The notes under the pieces: generated by a model | Told to the model about the DNA's origin: nothing | What the model saw: only the letters and a program-made list of their open reading frames with translations | The model's database searches: none | Position numbers and translations under genes: made by a program | Source of the DNA: Rhynchonema sp. JSB1_4 | Taxonomy: Eukaryota; Nematoda; Chromadorea; Monhysterida; Xyalidae | Assembly (NCBI GenBank): GCA_030248065.1 | Contig: JASAMV010003527.1 | Coordinates: 44,263-108,262 of the forward strand | Direction of reading: 5' to 3' | Length of the DNA: 64,000 bases | Shown: one piece after another, positions 47,294 through 59,300 of the stretch | Layout of the letters: each line of letters begins with the position of its first letter | How positions within the stretch are numbered: position 1 is the first letter of the stretch

Positions 47294-47944
47294 ATACAAG
47301 AAGAAAAATAATGCCTGCTGTCGCGCGGCAAGAATCAGGATATGGTTCTCGGTATCATGCTGGTCGCATATAAAACACATATACAAGATTGTTGACTCCC
47401 CAAAGTAAAAAGATATCAGTGGTTACGCACAGGAGCAAAGGGCGACTAAAAACATCACCGAAACAGAAGAAAAGCTTATTTGCCAAAAAATGAACAGGAT
47501 TTAGAAAGAGGCATTGCATTCCTTTCGAAAAGTGAATTAAAAAGCGATACGCCATCAAGGAACCATATTGCGGCCAACGCATAATCGTTTTACCCACTCT
47601 TTATGCCGTTACTGGTACGAATCGAACCTGTGACAGCTTGCCGTCGTCGCCTCATTGCGCTATTGGCCGCGATATGGTTCCTTGATGGCGTATCGCTTTT
47701 TAATTCACTTTTCGAAAGGAATGCAATGCCTCTTTCTAAATCCTGTTCATTTTTTGGCAAATAAGCTTTTCTTCTGTTTCGGTGATGTTTTTAGTCGCCT
47801 TTTGCTCCTGTGCGTAACCACTGATATCTTTTTACTTTGGGGAGTCAACAATCTTGTATATGTGTTTTATATGCGACCAGCATGATACCGAGAACCATAT
47901 CCTGATTCTTGCCGCGCGACAGCAGGCACTTTTCTTCTTGTATA
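47294..47944. mobile_element. Large hairpin, arms about 275-280 bp, tRNA-like loop
   Basis: About 47294-47577 is the near-perfect inverse of about 47673-47944, with about 95 bases between. The arms translate to the same 70-residue frame from both strands, an effect of the palindrome. The spacer contains a tRNA-like sequence (minus strand). A foldback transposon or a palindromic gene-amplification product would both look like this. Confidence 0.85.
47597..47672 (-). pseudogene. tRNA-like sequence in hairpin loop
   Basis: On the minus strand GCCAATAGCGCAATGAGGCG resembles an A box and GGTTCGATTC a B box at normal spacing. The possible anticodon stem GACGA/CTGTC has one mismatch and one G-T pair; the T stem and acceptor do not pair well. 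Read as a tRNA-derived pseudogene or SINE relic. Confidence 0.4.
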
Positions 47945-48059
47945 GTTATGTACTTACGCTCTTTATAGTGGAACCTTCTGACATTTTTCAAAGCTACATA
48001 CATACTGTAGCTGCCGTTAACCTCGTAATTACCATTCTGCTCGTGCGCAGTGGATAGTC

Positions 48060-50170
48060 TTGACCGTGACAAAAAGTTCCTGGTACCGGGCATAACTAGC
48101 AAAGACTGTACACGAGTGGCTACATAACAACCATATGTACTGTACATTTGCTTTTGGGCATGGAAAGACGGACATTTAACTTGAAAATCGGAGAACATTT
48201 GCCCGGAAATTCTCTCACGCCCTTCACACGCCAGTGAATCATCTTAACTGTTATAGTTGGTCACTGCAGCCTTCTCTGGTGTGTCAAGTCACAAAATGTA
48301 CACCCAGGTAATATACTGCGTGTACCTAGCCCTGAAACCGGAAGTTGGCGTAGATTGTGAAATGAGAGTCTTTTTGATGCAAATGCCAGTATCAACCCTT
48401 CTTCCCTTTCAGTTTGCGTCCCGCGCAGGAGAAAGATTCATTTCTAACGCTTTTCTGTTACTGTGGGCGAAATTACTGGTTTTCTTTCCGCAAAACGAAG
48501 CATGAACCGACTGGCATAGATTGTGTTGATGATTTTCACGCTTTGGTACGCTGAAGCCGGCGGGCTGTAAATCAGTTTCTAAAGTGCCGCAAAACACACC
48601 CAAGACGCACAAACGCAATATGGCAGCTAATAAGCGCAACCATCTCGTTTCTTTCTCGTCGGGAGACCCGAAAAACAGCAGCGTTTTCACCAGCGGTTTT
48701 CACCATATTTTGAATAATCAAGCCGACTGCGCGCTTATAGCAGCAGACTCTGATTAGATTTAGTGCCGCGAGTGCGTAAATTTGAAGTACGGTACATAGA
48801 TATACTGTACTATGACCATGCGAGGTCACTTCGGGAGCCTTTTATGGCAGCTTTTTACTCACGATATAGCAGTGGGTTGCTTATATTTCGCGCACCATCG
48901 CCATTATGGTGTGCTTCAGCATTTGTACTCGTTTCTGTGCTGTCTTTGGGCATGGGTCACCATGACCAACCGATAGCTTTCGCTTTCGTACCACTGTATG
49001 TATGTACCACCCATCTCGCGGTTTTTGTGGAAGACTTGAAAAAATAACTGTCATTCAAAGGCAGTTCAGTGATCTTGTCCGAACAGAGAGCAATGTCCAG
49101 TCGAGCTACATACATAGTTTAATGGCTGTTTTAACCGACTTGGAAGCATCGTATCTTGCAAAAAACCGCGTCTCAAAATTTGTATTCGTTCCGCAATGTC
49201 AGCAGATCATTTCGGGTCTCCAAACTCAGAGCAAAGTATCTGATGGGTTGGGTTTGAGTGATGTTTATGTATGTACTTTTGGATGCGTCGCCAGGCCAAG
49301 AGCCAACTACAATGTGCTCGTTTTTCCCCAGCGCTGTTTTTTTTTGAATTCCCATTTTAATATAAACCCGGTGGCGGTGTGCTCATCTTCGTGCCTGAGC
49401 GGTTCCAGTTATAGCTAAGGTCAGGAACCAACGTTTTGGTGAACAATTGTTGTTATATGTGTGCCACATCAACAAAGTTGGCCTGTCTGCGTCGTGCACT
49501 GGTTACAGATCGTGTGATTCCACTTCGTGCACTTGTATAAACACTCCGCGCGTGTGTGGGTGTGACATTGAACTTCAATGCAAGACCTAGTCGTTCTGAA
49601 TCGCTCAGGCCGCGGACTTGTGCACCCCGGGGAAAGTGTGTAGTGAGAATATGAGCCTCCAGGCTCTGAAAAGCAAATGTGCTGTATATTGCCCTCATGA
49701 TTAAGCAAAAAAGCATATCCGAGTAGACAACCACTTCATACTGGTATGTTTTTTTTATAAAAAAGCGTGCTTCATCCCCCGTGGTCTTGGAAGCGGAGTA
49801 ATTACTTGGACAAGTATGTATACACTCGAGCTTCGGTTGAAGCACCAGGGCTAAGCTTGGTACTATGTACAAGCGTAAGTATGTACGTATGTACTTGCTG
49901 CAGCAAACTGTACAAATCCCTACATACATTGCTATACATACGTATGACTACAATAATGTGCAATTACAAATGCTCCAACCAAATTAATCAAAACGGCCGT
50001 TTTCAGCACTTTAGTTTGGTCGCCGAGCCCCAGGGGAGCGAAGGGTGCTCAAATGTGTCATTAGTGCCTAGCCTAACAAACAAACAAACACATGTATTGA
50101 CGATGTTTTGCCACAAGCAAGTTCTGTTGCAAGATCACATGGTGCTGCTTTTCAGTTGCACCACCACCAG
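48060..50170. other. Intergenic, no gene recognised
   Basis: Many short open frames on both strands, none with splice-linked partners or family resemblance. Short GTATGTAC/TACATAC words are frequent from 49000 to 50000. Confidence 0.4.
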
Positions 50171-50178
50171 CCAACAAA

Positions 50179-50404
50179 GGGTGATATTTTCGAAACGGTG
50201 TAAAGGTGAGTAGGGTGTAAAGGTCGGTGTAAGCTCAGTCGAAAGCTCGGTCGGTGTCAGGTCGGTGTAAACATGAAACATTGCCTGCTGATAACGTGGA
50301 ATGTTTCATGTTTACACCGAGCTTACATCAACTGAGCTTCCGACCGAGCTTACACCGACCTTTACACCTAACTGAGCTTTACACCGTTTCGAAAATACCA
50401 CCCA
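50179..50404. mobile_element. TIR element rich in GGTCGGTGTAAAC words
   Basis: The left end GGGTGATATTTTCGAAACGG is inverted at the right end CCGTTTCGAAAATACCACCC. Inside, GGTCGGTGTAA and GAGCTTACACCGAC words recur in both orientations, and AAACATGAAACAT faces ATGTTTCATGTTT across the centre. Flanks CAAA and AAAG hint at a short target duplication. Confidence 0.8.
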
Positions 50405-50417
50405 AAGCCTACATACA

Positions 50418-50979
50418 AAGAAAGAAAAATGCCCCAAGGGGCATAAAAGAAATATGGTTCCCTGGCTGACTGGCATAAAAGAACGATACTAGCTTGCACC
50501 ACTTTGCTGATGTTTCATTAGGCACTGGAATAAACGTAAGTGTGTTCTGAGCTGTTTGATACCGAAACAGTAGACATTGAACCATATTCCCGGCGCGTGC
50601 TGTCTTGCCACCAGAGACACAGGGCACGGAGATATTGAAAGATTGCAATATTCTCTTTATTTCTCTCCTTGTTGAACCATCGTGCGCAGCCGAAGACTGC
50701 ACAGTTACCGTCGTGAGGTTGAAAAGAAGAAACAGTTGCCTAAATATGTGGGTTTGCACGAAAGTTTCGATATCGGCTGGGTGTTGATTCAAAAGAGTTC
50801 GCGCCGGGAATATGGTTCAATGTCTACTGTTTCGGTATCAAACAGCTCAGAACACACTTACGTTTATTCCAGTGCCTAATGAAACATCAGCAAAGTGGTG
50901 CAAGCTAGTATCGTTCTTTTATGCCAGTCAGCCAGGGAACCATATTTCTTTTATGCCCCTTGGGGCATTTTTCTTTCTT
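50418..50979. repeat. 179-bp inverted repeats separated by 204 bp
   Basis: 50418-50596 and 50801-50979 are inverses, as far as I can read without mismatch, running from AAGAAAGAAAAATGCCCC to CCCGGCGC. The arms contain TGATGTTTCA. The same 56-residue frame is readable on both strands. The spacer is unrelated. It lies 14 bp from the preceding TIR element. Confidence 0.85.
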
Positions 50980-50999
50980 GTGTCGTTCTTTTATATCGC

Positions 51000-52230
51000 G
51001 CAAGCGCCAAACAGAGAACCCGGGATAAATCAGCCACAGAAAGTTTTCAGTTCCGGCAAGCAATGGTTCTAACTAAGAAAATGTCGACCATCAGACTTTT
51101 CTCAAGTAATCAACGCACATGAGCGCAATGAGGTGTGGGGGTTAGTTTAAGGATGCTGTACTTTTTGGCAGGATATATGAGTCGGTGGTTATCGTGACAT
51201 AAGGCCAATTTTGTGTTTCGATTTCACTATGGGGTTCTAACAATGGAGACACGCTTGTGTCTGCGTCTTCACCCACCACTGAAACAAAACCAACGCAGTG
51301 CCCCACCCCCACGCGCATGTCCATGCTTTTGAGGAACATGGTAACTTGTCAAGTTATTTATTTTTTTTAATTTACCGCCAGGTATGTATTTGACACCCTA
51401 GGTACCATCATTTATAGCGCACTGATTGCGCATCGTCTCAGAGAATGGCACTTGTTGGTTTAGTACCAAGCAAAGCTGTGCAATGAACTTCCATGCAACC
51501 TGTCCCTTCAGCTTCAGCAACGAAATAAGTGTCAAACACCAGTCTCCAGATTGCTTTGGTGTTGGCCGCTGCATCTGATCTTGGATTCAATGTTACGTAA
51601 AAACTACTATTTAACTTTCCCACGAAAGTCAAATTATACATGCGGAAAAAGCTTCGAGTGTTAGAGAGCAACAGCAATTAACAAGTTGATATCTTGTGGG
51701 TATTTTATCATGAATGACATCACAGCGCATAAACTGCGAACCGCACCTGTGCTTAATAATTAATCTCAAATAAAAACACGAAAAAAACTGAAAAATGTTA
51801 CCCAGAATTCATTAAAAGTTAGTAAGATAAAACAAAGTTAGCTGCGCGCGTGAATGTTTGAACCCGCGGCCTTTCATCTTCAGTGCTGCGCGTTATACCG
51901 CTCGGACATCGCTTCGCCAATCTCCTTCACAAGCTTTACTACATATGTAACTACGCGTGCATTGCTGCATTGCCTGTTGTGCTGGCTGCCTGTGTGTGTG
52001 TGTGCTGGCTGCCTGCCTGTGTGTGTGTGCTGGCTGGCTGGCTGTGTGTTGTGGGTAATACATTGTGCGCTTTATCAATCAGGCAACTGCGTAGCGTGCA
52101 CTAATGCATTGTTGTGTGTGTCTGAGCGTCCATTATGGCTCTTTTTGAGCTGAAAAACATTTAACCAATTGGAATTAATATATGTTTGACGTAACAACGA
52201 TTAAAAACACATATAACCGCTGATTTTGGC
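51000..52230. other. Intergenic; low-complexity TGTGTG/CTGGCTGCCTG block near 51980-52050
   Basis: No gene recognised. Around 51980-52050 the DNA alternates TGTGTGTG with GCTGGCTGCCTG, a composite simple repeat that gives Cys-rich frames of no significance. Confidence 0.45.
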
Positions 52231-52249
52231 TTTAGAAGCATACTTTCTG

Positions 52250-52790
52250 TACAAAAAGTCATGGTCTGGAACCGTTCATACTAAAAGTTACGAACTCGGC
52301 GATAGCACCACCGTGTTTCTCGAGTGCGAAAACCACATATACAACTTTAATAGTTCTGGTAACCCAACTTTTCGGCGAAATTTTACTTCGGGAAGCACAC
52401 TTTACATACAAAAAGTCGTAGTCATGGTCTGGAACCGGTCTCAGTCGTGGAGTTACGAAGTCAGCGATAGCACCATCGTGTTTCTCGTGTGCGAAAACCC
52501 TATATGCGATATTAACATTTCTGGTGTTCAGTAACGTCTGGGCCCTGACTACTCTTTTGTGGAAAAAAAAGGGAAAGAACGTTTTTACAAAAATTTCAAC
52601 TGTATCTTGCCCGCGATCGCGCGAGTGGGCACGCAGCGGAATGAAATTTTGTGTGGACCTAGAAGTCCACGCCGTACAAGTTGTGTGCAAGTTTGGGCTT
52701 CTCAAGTTAAGTCTTGTGAAAATGGCGTGAGTTTAAATTTTTCAACTCACGCAATATAAGGAATCAACCATAGTCGCTTAGCATTACCAT
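52250..52790 (-). repeat. Repeat family 5 (copy b)
   Basis: Inverse-orientation relative of 44985-45640: GATCGCGCGAGTGGGCACGC against its counterpart near 45145, GCCGTACAAGTTGTGTGCAA against TTGCACACAACTTGTACGGC, and AAATGGCGTGAG against CTCACGCCATTT. It also has an internal duplication (GGTCTGGAACCG near 52262 and 52428). Confidence 0.6.
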
Positions 52791-53221
52791 GCTAGCTCCG
52801 ATATGTATGTTAATTATGTATACTCAGCCAGCTGTTGTCACCTAGTAAAATTATTGCTTACAGTTACAACCAATAAAAGCGGAATGTTAATCTCACGATG
52901 TTTAGTCATTGAGCAGTACGTGCAAGGCCAACGTAATTTAAATTTACTAAGGTTTGGAAGCGCATAGCGGATTCCAGTTTCAATACATCGTCATAATAAT
53001 TCTAAGACAGGAAATCGTACGGTGTATTTCAGTGTTCATTGATTCCATTGTTTTAATTATTAATTAGTGAAAATGATCTTCTTGTTATTGCAGCATAGCG
53101 CAATTCTACAATGATCACGTGAAACATCAATCAGGTGGTCTAAAATTTCATGGTACGGTGCCGATTTTTTGCACTCATCCAACAACCGAAGTAAATGCCA
53201 ACTGCTCAGCTTAACCTGACC

Positions 53222-56056
53222 ATGAACTCAACGGACCAACAACTTTTATATGAATCGAATTGCACTAATTTTGAGACGAACTTTCTACCGGAGAAATTCT
53301 GGATGCTCGTGGTATGCGGCTCGGCAATCAGTTTGTGCTCCATGGTGGGTGAACACTCTTGATTGAAATAATTGATTTGGACTGGAGTTGGTGACCGGAC
53401 TGATTGAACCCGGATCTGGATTGCACCGCTGCACGTGTTGCACATATTTTTTTGACAACTTTGACCACGTCCAAATTTCTGGCACCAGTAAGATACGAGG
53501 TACAATGACCGGAAACGAGTCAGATGACACGGAGGAATTCGCTCGGACCACCGGAATCACCATGAAAAATCGACGTTCCATGTGCACAAATTTTTACCTG
53601 TTTCAGGTTTGCAACGCATTTGTGTTTCTGATGCTGATCTCCGACGAGCAACAGCGACGAAGTCACATGTATTACATGATATGGATCGCTGTGTTTGATG
53701 TTTCAATGGCTACTGTGTTCATATTGGTCTTCACCGTCATGGTGCTCATGCAGTATTTTCATGTGAGTTCTGTTCCATTTGCGTCATGGACACGTAGGAA
53801 ACTGGGTGAGCGAACTTTCTTCGGGCATGTGAATGTTTCATCTAGTGTGTGCCAGATGTTTTATGCAGCTAATTTTGACCGGCTTAGCTGTCTGGAAACA
53901 ATTTTTACGTTGAGCAATCCAAGCATTTTACACAAGTTCGTGTCCGGCTCTGCTGCCGATCTTGTCATCTGACAATTTCTTTTGCGAAAGGTCGTTACCA
54001 AACTGCGGAGATCAGTTCTCTTTCTTCAAGATCGAGCCAATGTACGCTGTGTGGTTCAGTTACGTACATCCCATGTTTGCAATCAGTCACGTGATCATTG
54101 TCACATCGGCCTATCTGATTATGGCTGCCACCGTGGAACGATATTGCAGGTACGGATCGGGGTACTCAAGTGTGGTATATCAATCAGCTAGACTTCAATT
54201 TTTTTTTAAAATAGCGGTAATCCGCGGACGATTTTCTCCAAACAGACTTTCTCCAAAACCTATGTAATGAATCACTTTGACGCTGGTCGAATTCCACCGA
54301 GCGCAACTTTATGCCAAAATGCGGTTCAAACAAAAATTAGAAACTCCGTCCACCGGTGCGCGTCCTTAGATGCGTTAGCACTGATGATGTCTTGACACAC
54401 CGTCCGTATGTACTGTTCCAGACTCCAACAACGACTGCAAAGCTGGTACGCATTTCTATCGGCGCGTCGTTTCACCATGTGCTGTGTTGCGTTTATACTT
54501 GGCGTGCTTATTCGTGGTGGGGTGTATTTCGAGATTCACGTGGTTGAACAGGAAGGCTGCACCGGCGCTGCAAGATACGTGCTCGAACAGACAGAGCTCG
54601 TCGAGAAACACGATTTCTACAGAAGGTGGGTCGAAGTTTGTTTTCCAAGAAACATGTCGCACGTTGGACTGTGTGTCAAACACGGTCATCTGTCCGGTCT
54701 TCATCACGTGACTTTTTGAAAATGATATACTGAGGCCAGAAACTTTGACAAGCATAAAAGCGGATTATTGACCGTCTGGGAGGGAACAAGGCTGGTCAAA
54801 TTTAGCGGCATAAATATAAAAGTCATGTGACCAAAGATTCTACCCAATCATCAAGTTTGATTCCAGCTCATTGTGAAACATAAGCGAGCTCAGCAGGCAC
54901 CACGTAATTTCGTGCCATTCCAGATACTACATGTACATCGCACGATCAGTGCTGTCAATCGCTCTGCCCTTCGCTGTGTTGACATACTGCAACGTTGGCA
55001 TTGTGGCCACTTTACGCCGGTCGCAGACATGGATGCCCGCACTCATGTCACTCGCTGTCAGCGTCGGCGCACCTGAGGTATGCGTGATGTTTCATGCACT
55101 TGAACAACACTTGTCACGTGCCTGTTCCCACGAACGTTATTGCGCTCGGCAGGCAAGCACGAAGTTTAGCGTTGGTCGAAATTAGAGTTGTCAATAAATC
55201 TCGAAAGAGCCCAAATGCAAAGTTATGAGTGGTTATTCATCAAGCCAAGACTGGACTGATTACCGTGGTTGATATTGCCCATGTAGGGTGCCCACTTGTG
55301 GACGGGTGATGATCCGGTAATGTGTCCCGTCTGCAGTCATGCCACGCTATGCCATTTCACAGGCCGTGTAGAGTGCAACCGCCCGTATTTTTTCTCACAA
55401 AATCCAATTTGCCAGGCGAGTCTAATGGCGTCCACCGGTCATACGGGCGAGCTTCGAAGCCGAAATGCTGGTCAAACTGGTAATCGCTCGCATTCGTCTG
55501 TGCACGAATCAACAAGGATGCTGGTGTGGAATTTTTTGTTTCGAAACATTCACCAATATTTATTGAAACATCACTATTTATCCAGGTGATGGTAGTAACG
55601 TCCTGGCTGGTGGCCAACCTCCTCAACGTGGTCATTCTTTTCTGGGAATTCATTGACCAGCGTGGTCTGCATTCCGAGCGACTACAGTACTTTTACACGT
55701 TATCGTCGGATTTGACCAGTGTATTAATGATCCTCGGTGGCGCTATCCGGCTGCCAATTTACTATTTTGGCTGTTTGGCGATCAGAACCCGTGTGCAGTC
55801 AATTTGTTGCCGTTTGCGACCGAGTAGTTGTGAGAGACATCCAAGTACTCCGTCACCTAATAAACACCACAGAACCGCACACCAGAATAACAACAACCAT
55901 TGTCACAACTTTGCGCCGGGATCTGACCAAGCCGAAAGTACCCAACTAGATAATGGACATTTGCCTGACGCACTTGGGCTGGATGAGGAGAGCTGCATCG
56001 AACTCACCGAATCAACTGCAATAAGTCCGTTGACCAATATGAATCTAGGATTGTAA
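53222..56056 (+). CDS. Rhodopsin-class peptide GPCR, FMRFamide-receptor-like
   Basis: Seven-transmembrane receptor, probably for an RFamide-type neuropeptide, acting at the plasma membrane. Exons: 53222-53344, 53607-53762, about 54031-54149, 54422-54625, 54924-55077, 55416-55523, 55586-56056; all junctions keep phase, and only the acceptor of exon 3 is uncertain. The N-terminus has possible N-glycosylation sites (MNSTD, SNCTN). TM1-2 are in exons 1-2 (FWMLVVCGSAIS, YYMIWIAVFDVSMA). TM3 ends in ATVERYCR, the DRY-motif position. Exon 4 has ARRFTMCCVAFILGV (TM4), exon 5 YIARSVLSIALPFAVL (TM5), and exon 7 VMVVTSWLVANLLNVVILFW (TM6) and TM7 with RLPIYYFG in place of NPxxY. The pattern HEST-RML before TM6 fits this receptor group. 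The tail is long, His/Asn-rich and acidic. The exact ligand cannot be told. Confidence 0.85.
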
Positions 56057-56342
56057 ATAATAGAGCTTTTTTGATAGTTTATTTATTACTGGTGCCAAGA
56101 GTGTTGTGATTTCACAGAGTAATTCATCGGGGTTATACCCTTTAAGATTATGACGAAACGAGCTTTCCTCTCACAATTACATTGGTAATTATTCAATTGG
56201 CCTGATGATGATGATAAAATTATCGCAGACTATAACAACAGCATTTTGAATTTATTTGGTATCGATGCCCGCGGCTTGAAAAACTTATGTCGAATTATTT
56301 TGGAAGCATGGAACTTCTTTTACACGGTCCAGCACAACGGGA

Positions 56343-59300
56343 TCAGCTTTTGATCACATTCCTAATCACGCTGTACATGCGCTCCTGTTCGGAATCTCCT
56401 TTGGACCCTGAGCTTTCAGAGGATTCAGAATTGTCCTTTGATGACGGCACAGAGTCAGTGATGTTTGAATAATCGTTGAGGTCGAACGAGAACGAATGTT
56501 GAGGGTCACTCGCAGCAATGTACCTCGGCAGCTGGCACAATCTGGCCAGGCCCCAGCTGTCCGGCCGTTGCAAGGCACGATTATGAGGAACACGATGTTT
56601 CTTTGATCTGGAATTTGCAAAATCTTTAGGAAAATAACATACGAACAAAGATTACACTAAAGGTACAGTATACCTTTTCGATATTATTGGTGGCATTCTG
56701 ACTTCGGGTCGATTATGTAAAATATCAGCACACTCGGCACAGGCACTCTGTAGCAAACGGGGCAGGCGGTCACTTATGCTCTAAAAATATCTTTTCTTTT
56801 TGAATATTGCAATTTTGACAGGAAACCACAAAAACTTGCGTAAAAAAACTGGAACGTACCCCGAGAACATTATGTCCCGGTTCGAATGGGTTCACCAGAA
56901 ACATTCCCCCCGTCTTCGTACTTTTGCCCTGACCAGACAGCAGACAACACTCATATCCGCCCACAAAATCCAAATTGGCGTAGAAATGCATAAATTGCGA
57001 TAGTAAATCGTCAGTCTAAAAATTATGGAATTTCATCGTCAAATTAGATCAAAAATTACAAAATCCAATGAACCAACCTCGCTCCGATTGCGTTTAGCAG
57101 CAGCGACCAAGGCACGCATGAATTCCGAGTCAACTAAATCCAGTTCCGGACCGTCAGTCGAAGCGAATAATTTGCCCAAAGGCGGCAGGAGTGGTGGAGA
57201 TGTGTTCTGAAAAAAACGGAGAAGTTCCCTGAGGTTATTTTTTTGTTTTATCGTCAGTACATTTTCACAAACCTGCAAGAAATGCACCACGAGCGACAAG
57301 ATTTGAAAGCTGCTGAATAGATGCACGTGAGTGTCGTCAGAGCGCGCCAAGCCCACTTCTCTAGCCCAGTACTGTAGGCTCAGGATTAGGGGCTTGATTC
57401 GCGCATCAAAATGGGCCAGCGTCCATTGCAGCTTGGTCATGTATTGTTGCGCATAGTGACTGAAACATTAGGTTATGACAGTTTACTTGTCAGTCAAACA
57501 TCGTATGCGCTCTCCATGTCAGCCATGACCCTCCATCTGGTAAAATCCTCCATATACGCAACCAACATTTTAAACGACCATGTGGTCAAAATCTGCCGTT
57601 AGCCACAAAGATTTCCGCTCTTTCCCACAGAAAATGGCGGGTCCCACCCAATCACTATAAAGAGGGCAGACTGTGCACAACAATCATCAAAGTGCATTAC
57701 CCCGGCGTGGCCACAGAAAAATCGTATTCGATATCGATGCCGTGAAATCCGAATTTAATGAGCGGCACCCGTGCTCTGTCAATGATCTGTTTCACCACCA
57801 CACCAGGCAGAATGCTGTTGAACACGTAGCGAAGTGCTGTGAAGATGTGCTGGAAAGCAACGAACGTGAAATGTACCATGGTTTGTATGCAGTTTGTTTT
57901 CAGATGCAGTCAGTGGGGATATTGTGTATGTCGTGGTGACACAAATGGTGTGACATGCGTCCATCACATAAACTCATGCAATATTTGAAATAGGAGTAAT
58001 TCATGTGATAGTATTAAATGCGAACGTAGCACCTTGTTCGGTTCGTATGTTGCGATATTTTTGAAACACTAATTTCGAATTGTACTAATCAGTGCTCCAA
58101 TCAATCGCAAAACAGCAAAAATCAAACTGCGTTGTTTCAGATTTGACACGGTTCACAGAAAATGAACACAAAACACTTCCTACCCTCGCAAACTCATGCG
58201 ATGCCTTAGCGCTCGAGTTGTTCCGTTTCGCACTTCCTTGTAGTCGGGGAATTTGCTTGCCCATAAATGCAAACGATATCGAGCCGTCATCGTCATAGTC
58301 AAACTTGTCGTTGTGGTTGGAGTCACGGACAGAAACATTCTGGAATCAAACAAGTCATGGAATCGCGCACACATGCACAACAACTCCATAAAATATGGGA
58401 GCGTAGATTGACTGTACATAATTGGTCATCGTTGAAAGAAAACTGGAACAAAATCACCACAAAATCAACTAAAAGTTGAAAGATGCGCCAACCAAAGCAT
58501 CAGCTCCATCATCCAATCTCATGCACAAATCAATATCCGATGATGGCTTGCCAAATCCATTCACACACGAACCAAACGGCAGAATGATACAATTCGGGAA
58601 CAAGCCAATGAGTGCGTCCTGGAAAAAGTATTTTTAGTCGAAATGCAAAAGTTAAATTGACAACTCTTCAATCCTATAGTGCTCAGCCCAGTGGGTCAGG
58701 CTGCGATTAGATAAATACGGAATGCGGAAATCGGTGAGCAGATAAATGCGGAATGGTAAATTTCTGCATTCCGCATTCCGCGTTTATCTGCTCACCTTTG
58801 CAGAATGGGGAGCGCTTGAGTGACGATGACAACTTCCAGCGTGCTGACCACAAATGTTGCGGGTTAACGCAAACGGCAACTGAGATGTTTGACCAAAAGC
58901 ATAAATTTACTTACCGAAATTCAAAATTCCGCAAAGGTGAGCAGATAAACGCGGAATGCGGAATGCAGAAATTTGCATTCCGCATTTATCTAATCGCAGA
59001 CTCAGTAATTTACATCTTCAAAAACACATTTTTTGAAAAAAAGAACGGTTTTTTTTTTCAAGTAAGTTACCAGTACTTAGGGAATTACGAAGGACGAAAC
59101 ACGTTTTCAGGCAGTTTTTGGCTCGTCTATGGCTTAACAAGCGCTGCGTGTGTATTTTGGCGCCGAAAGCCTTGTTTTTTAGGAAAACAAAACAGCTTTT
59201 TCACTATGGGCACTACGTTCAAACCTGAATATAAGTGGAGACGAAAAACGCCATGCGAACGGTGGCCTCGTCAATTGTCCAGAGTTTGGAGAGAGATTGC

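Noticed and set aside
47355..47885. Two near-identical 76-80 residue frames on opposite strands
   Set aside because: They are the two arms of one hairpin, so identity is forced by the palindrome and not by coding constraint.
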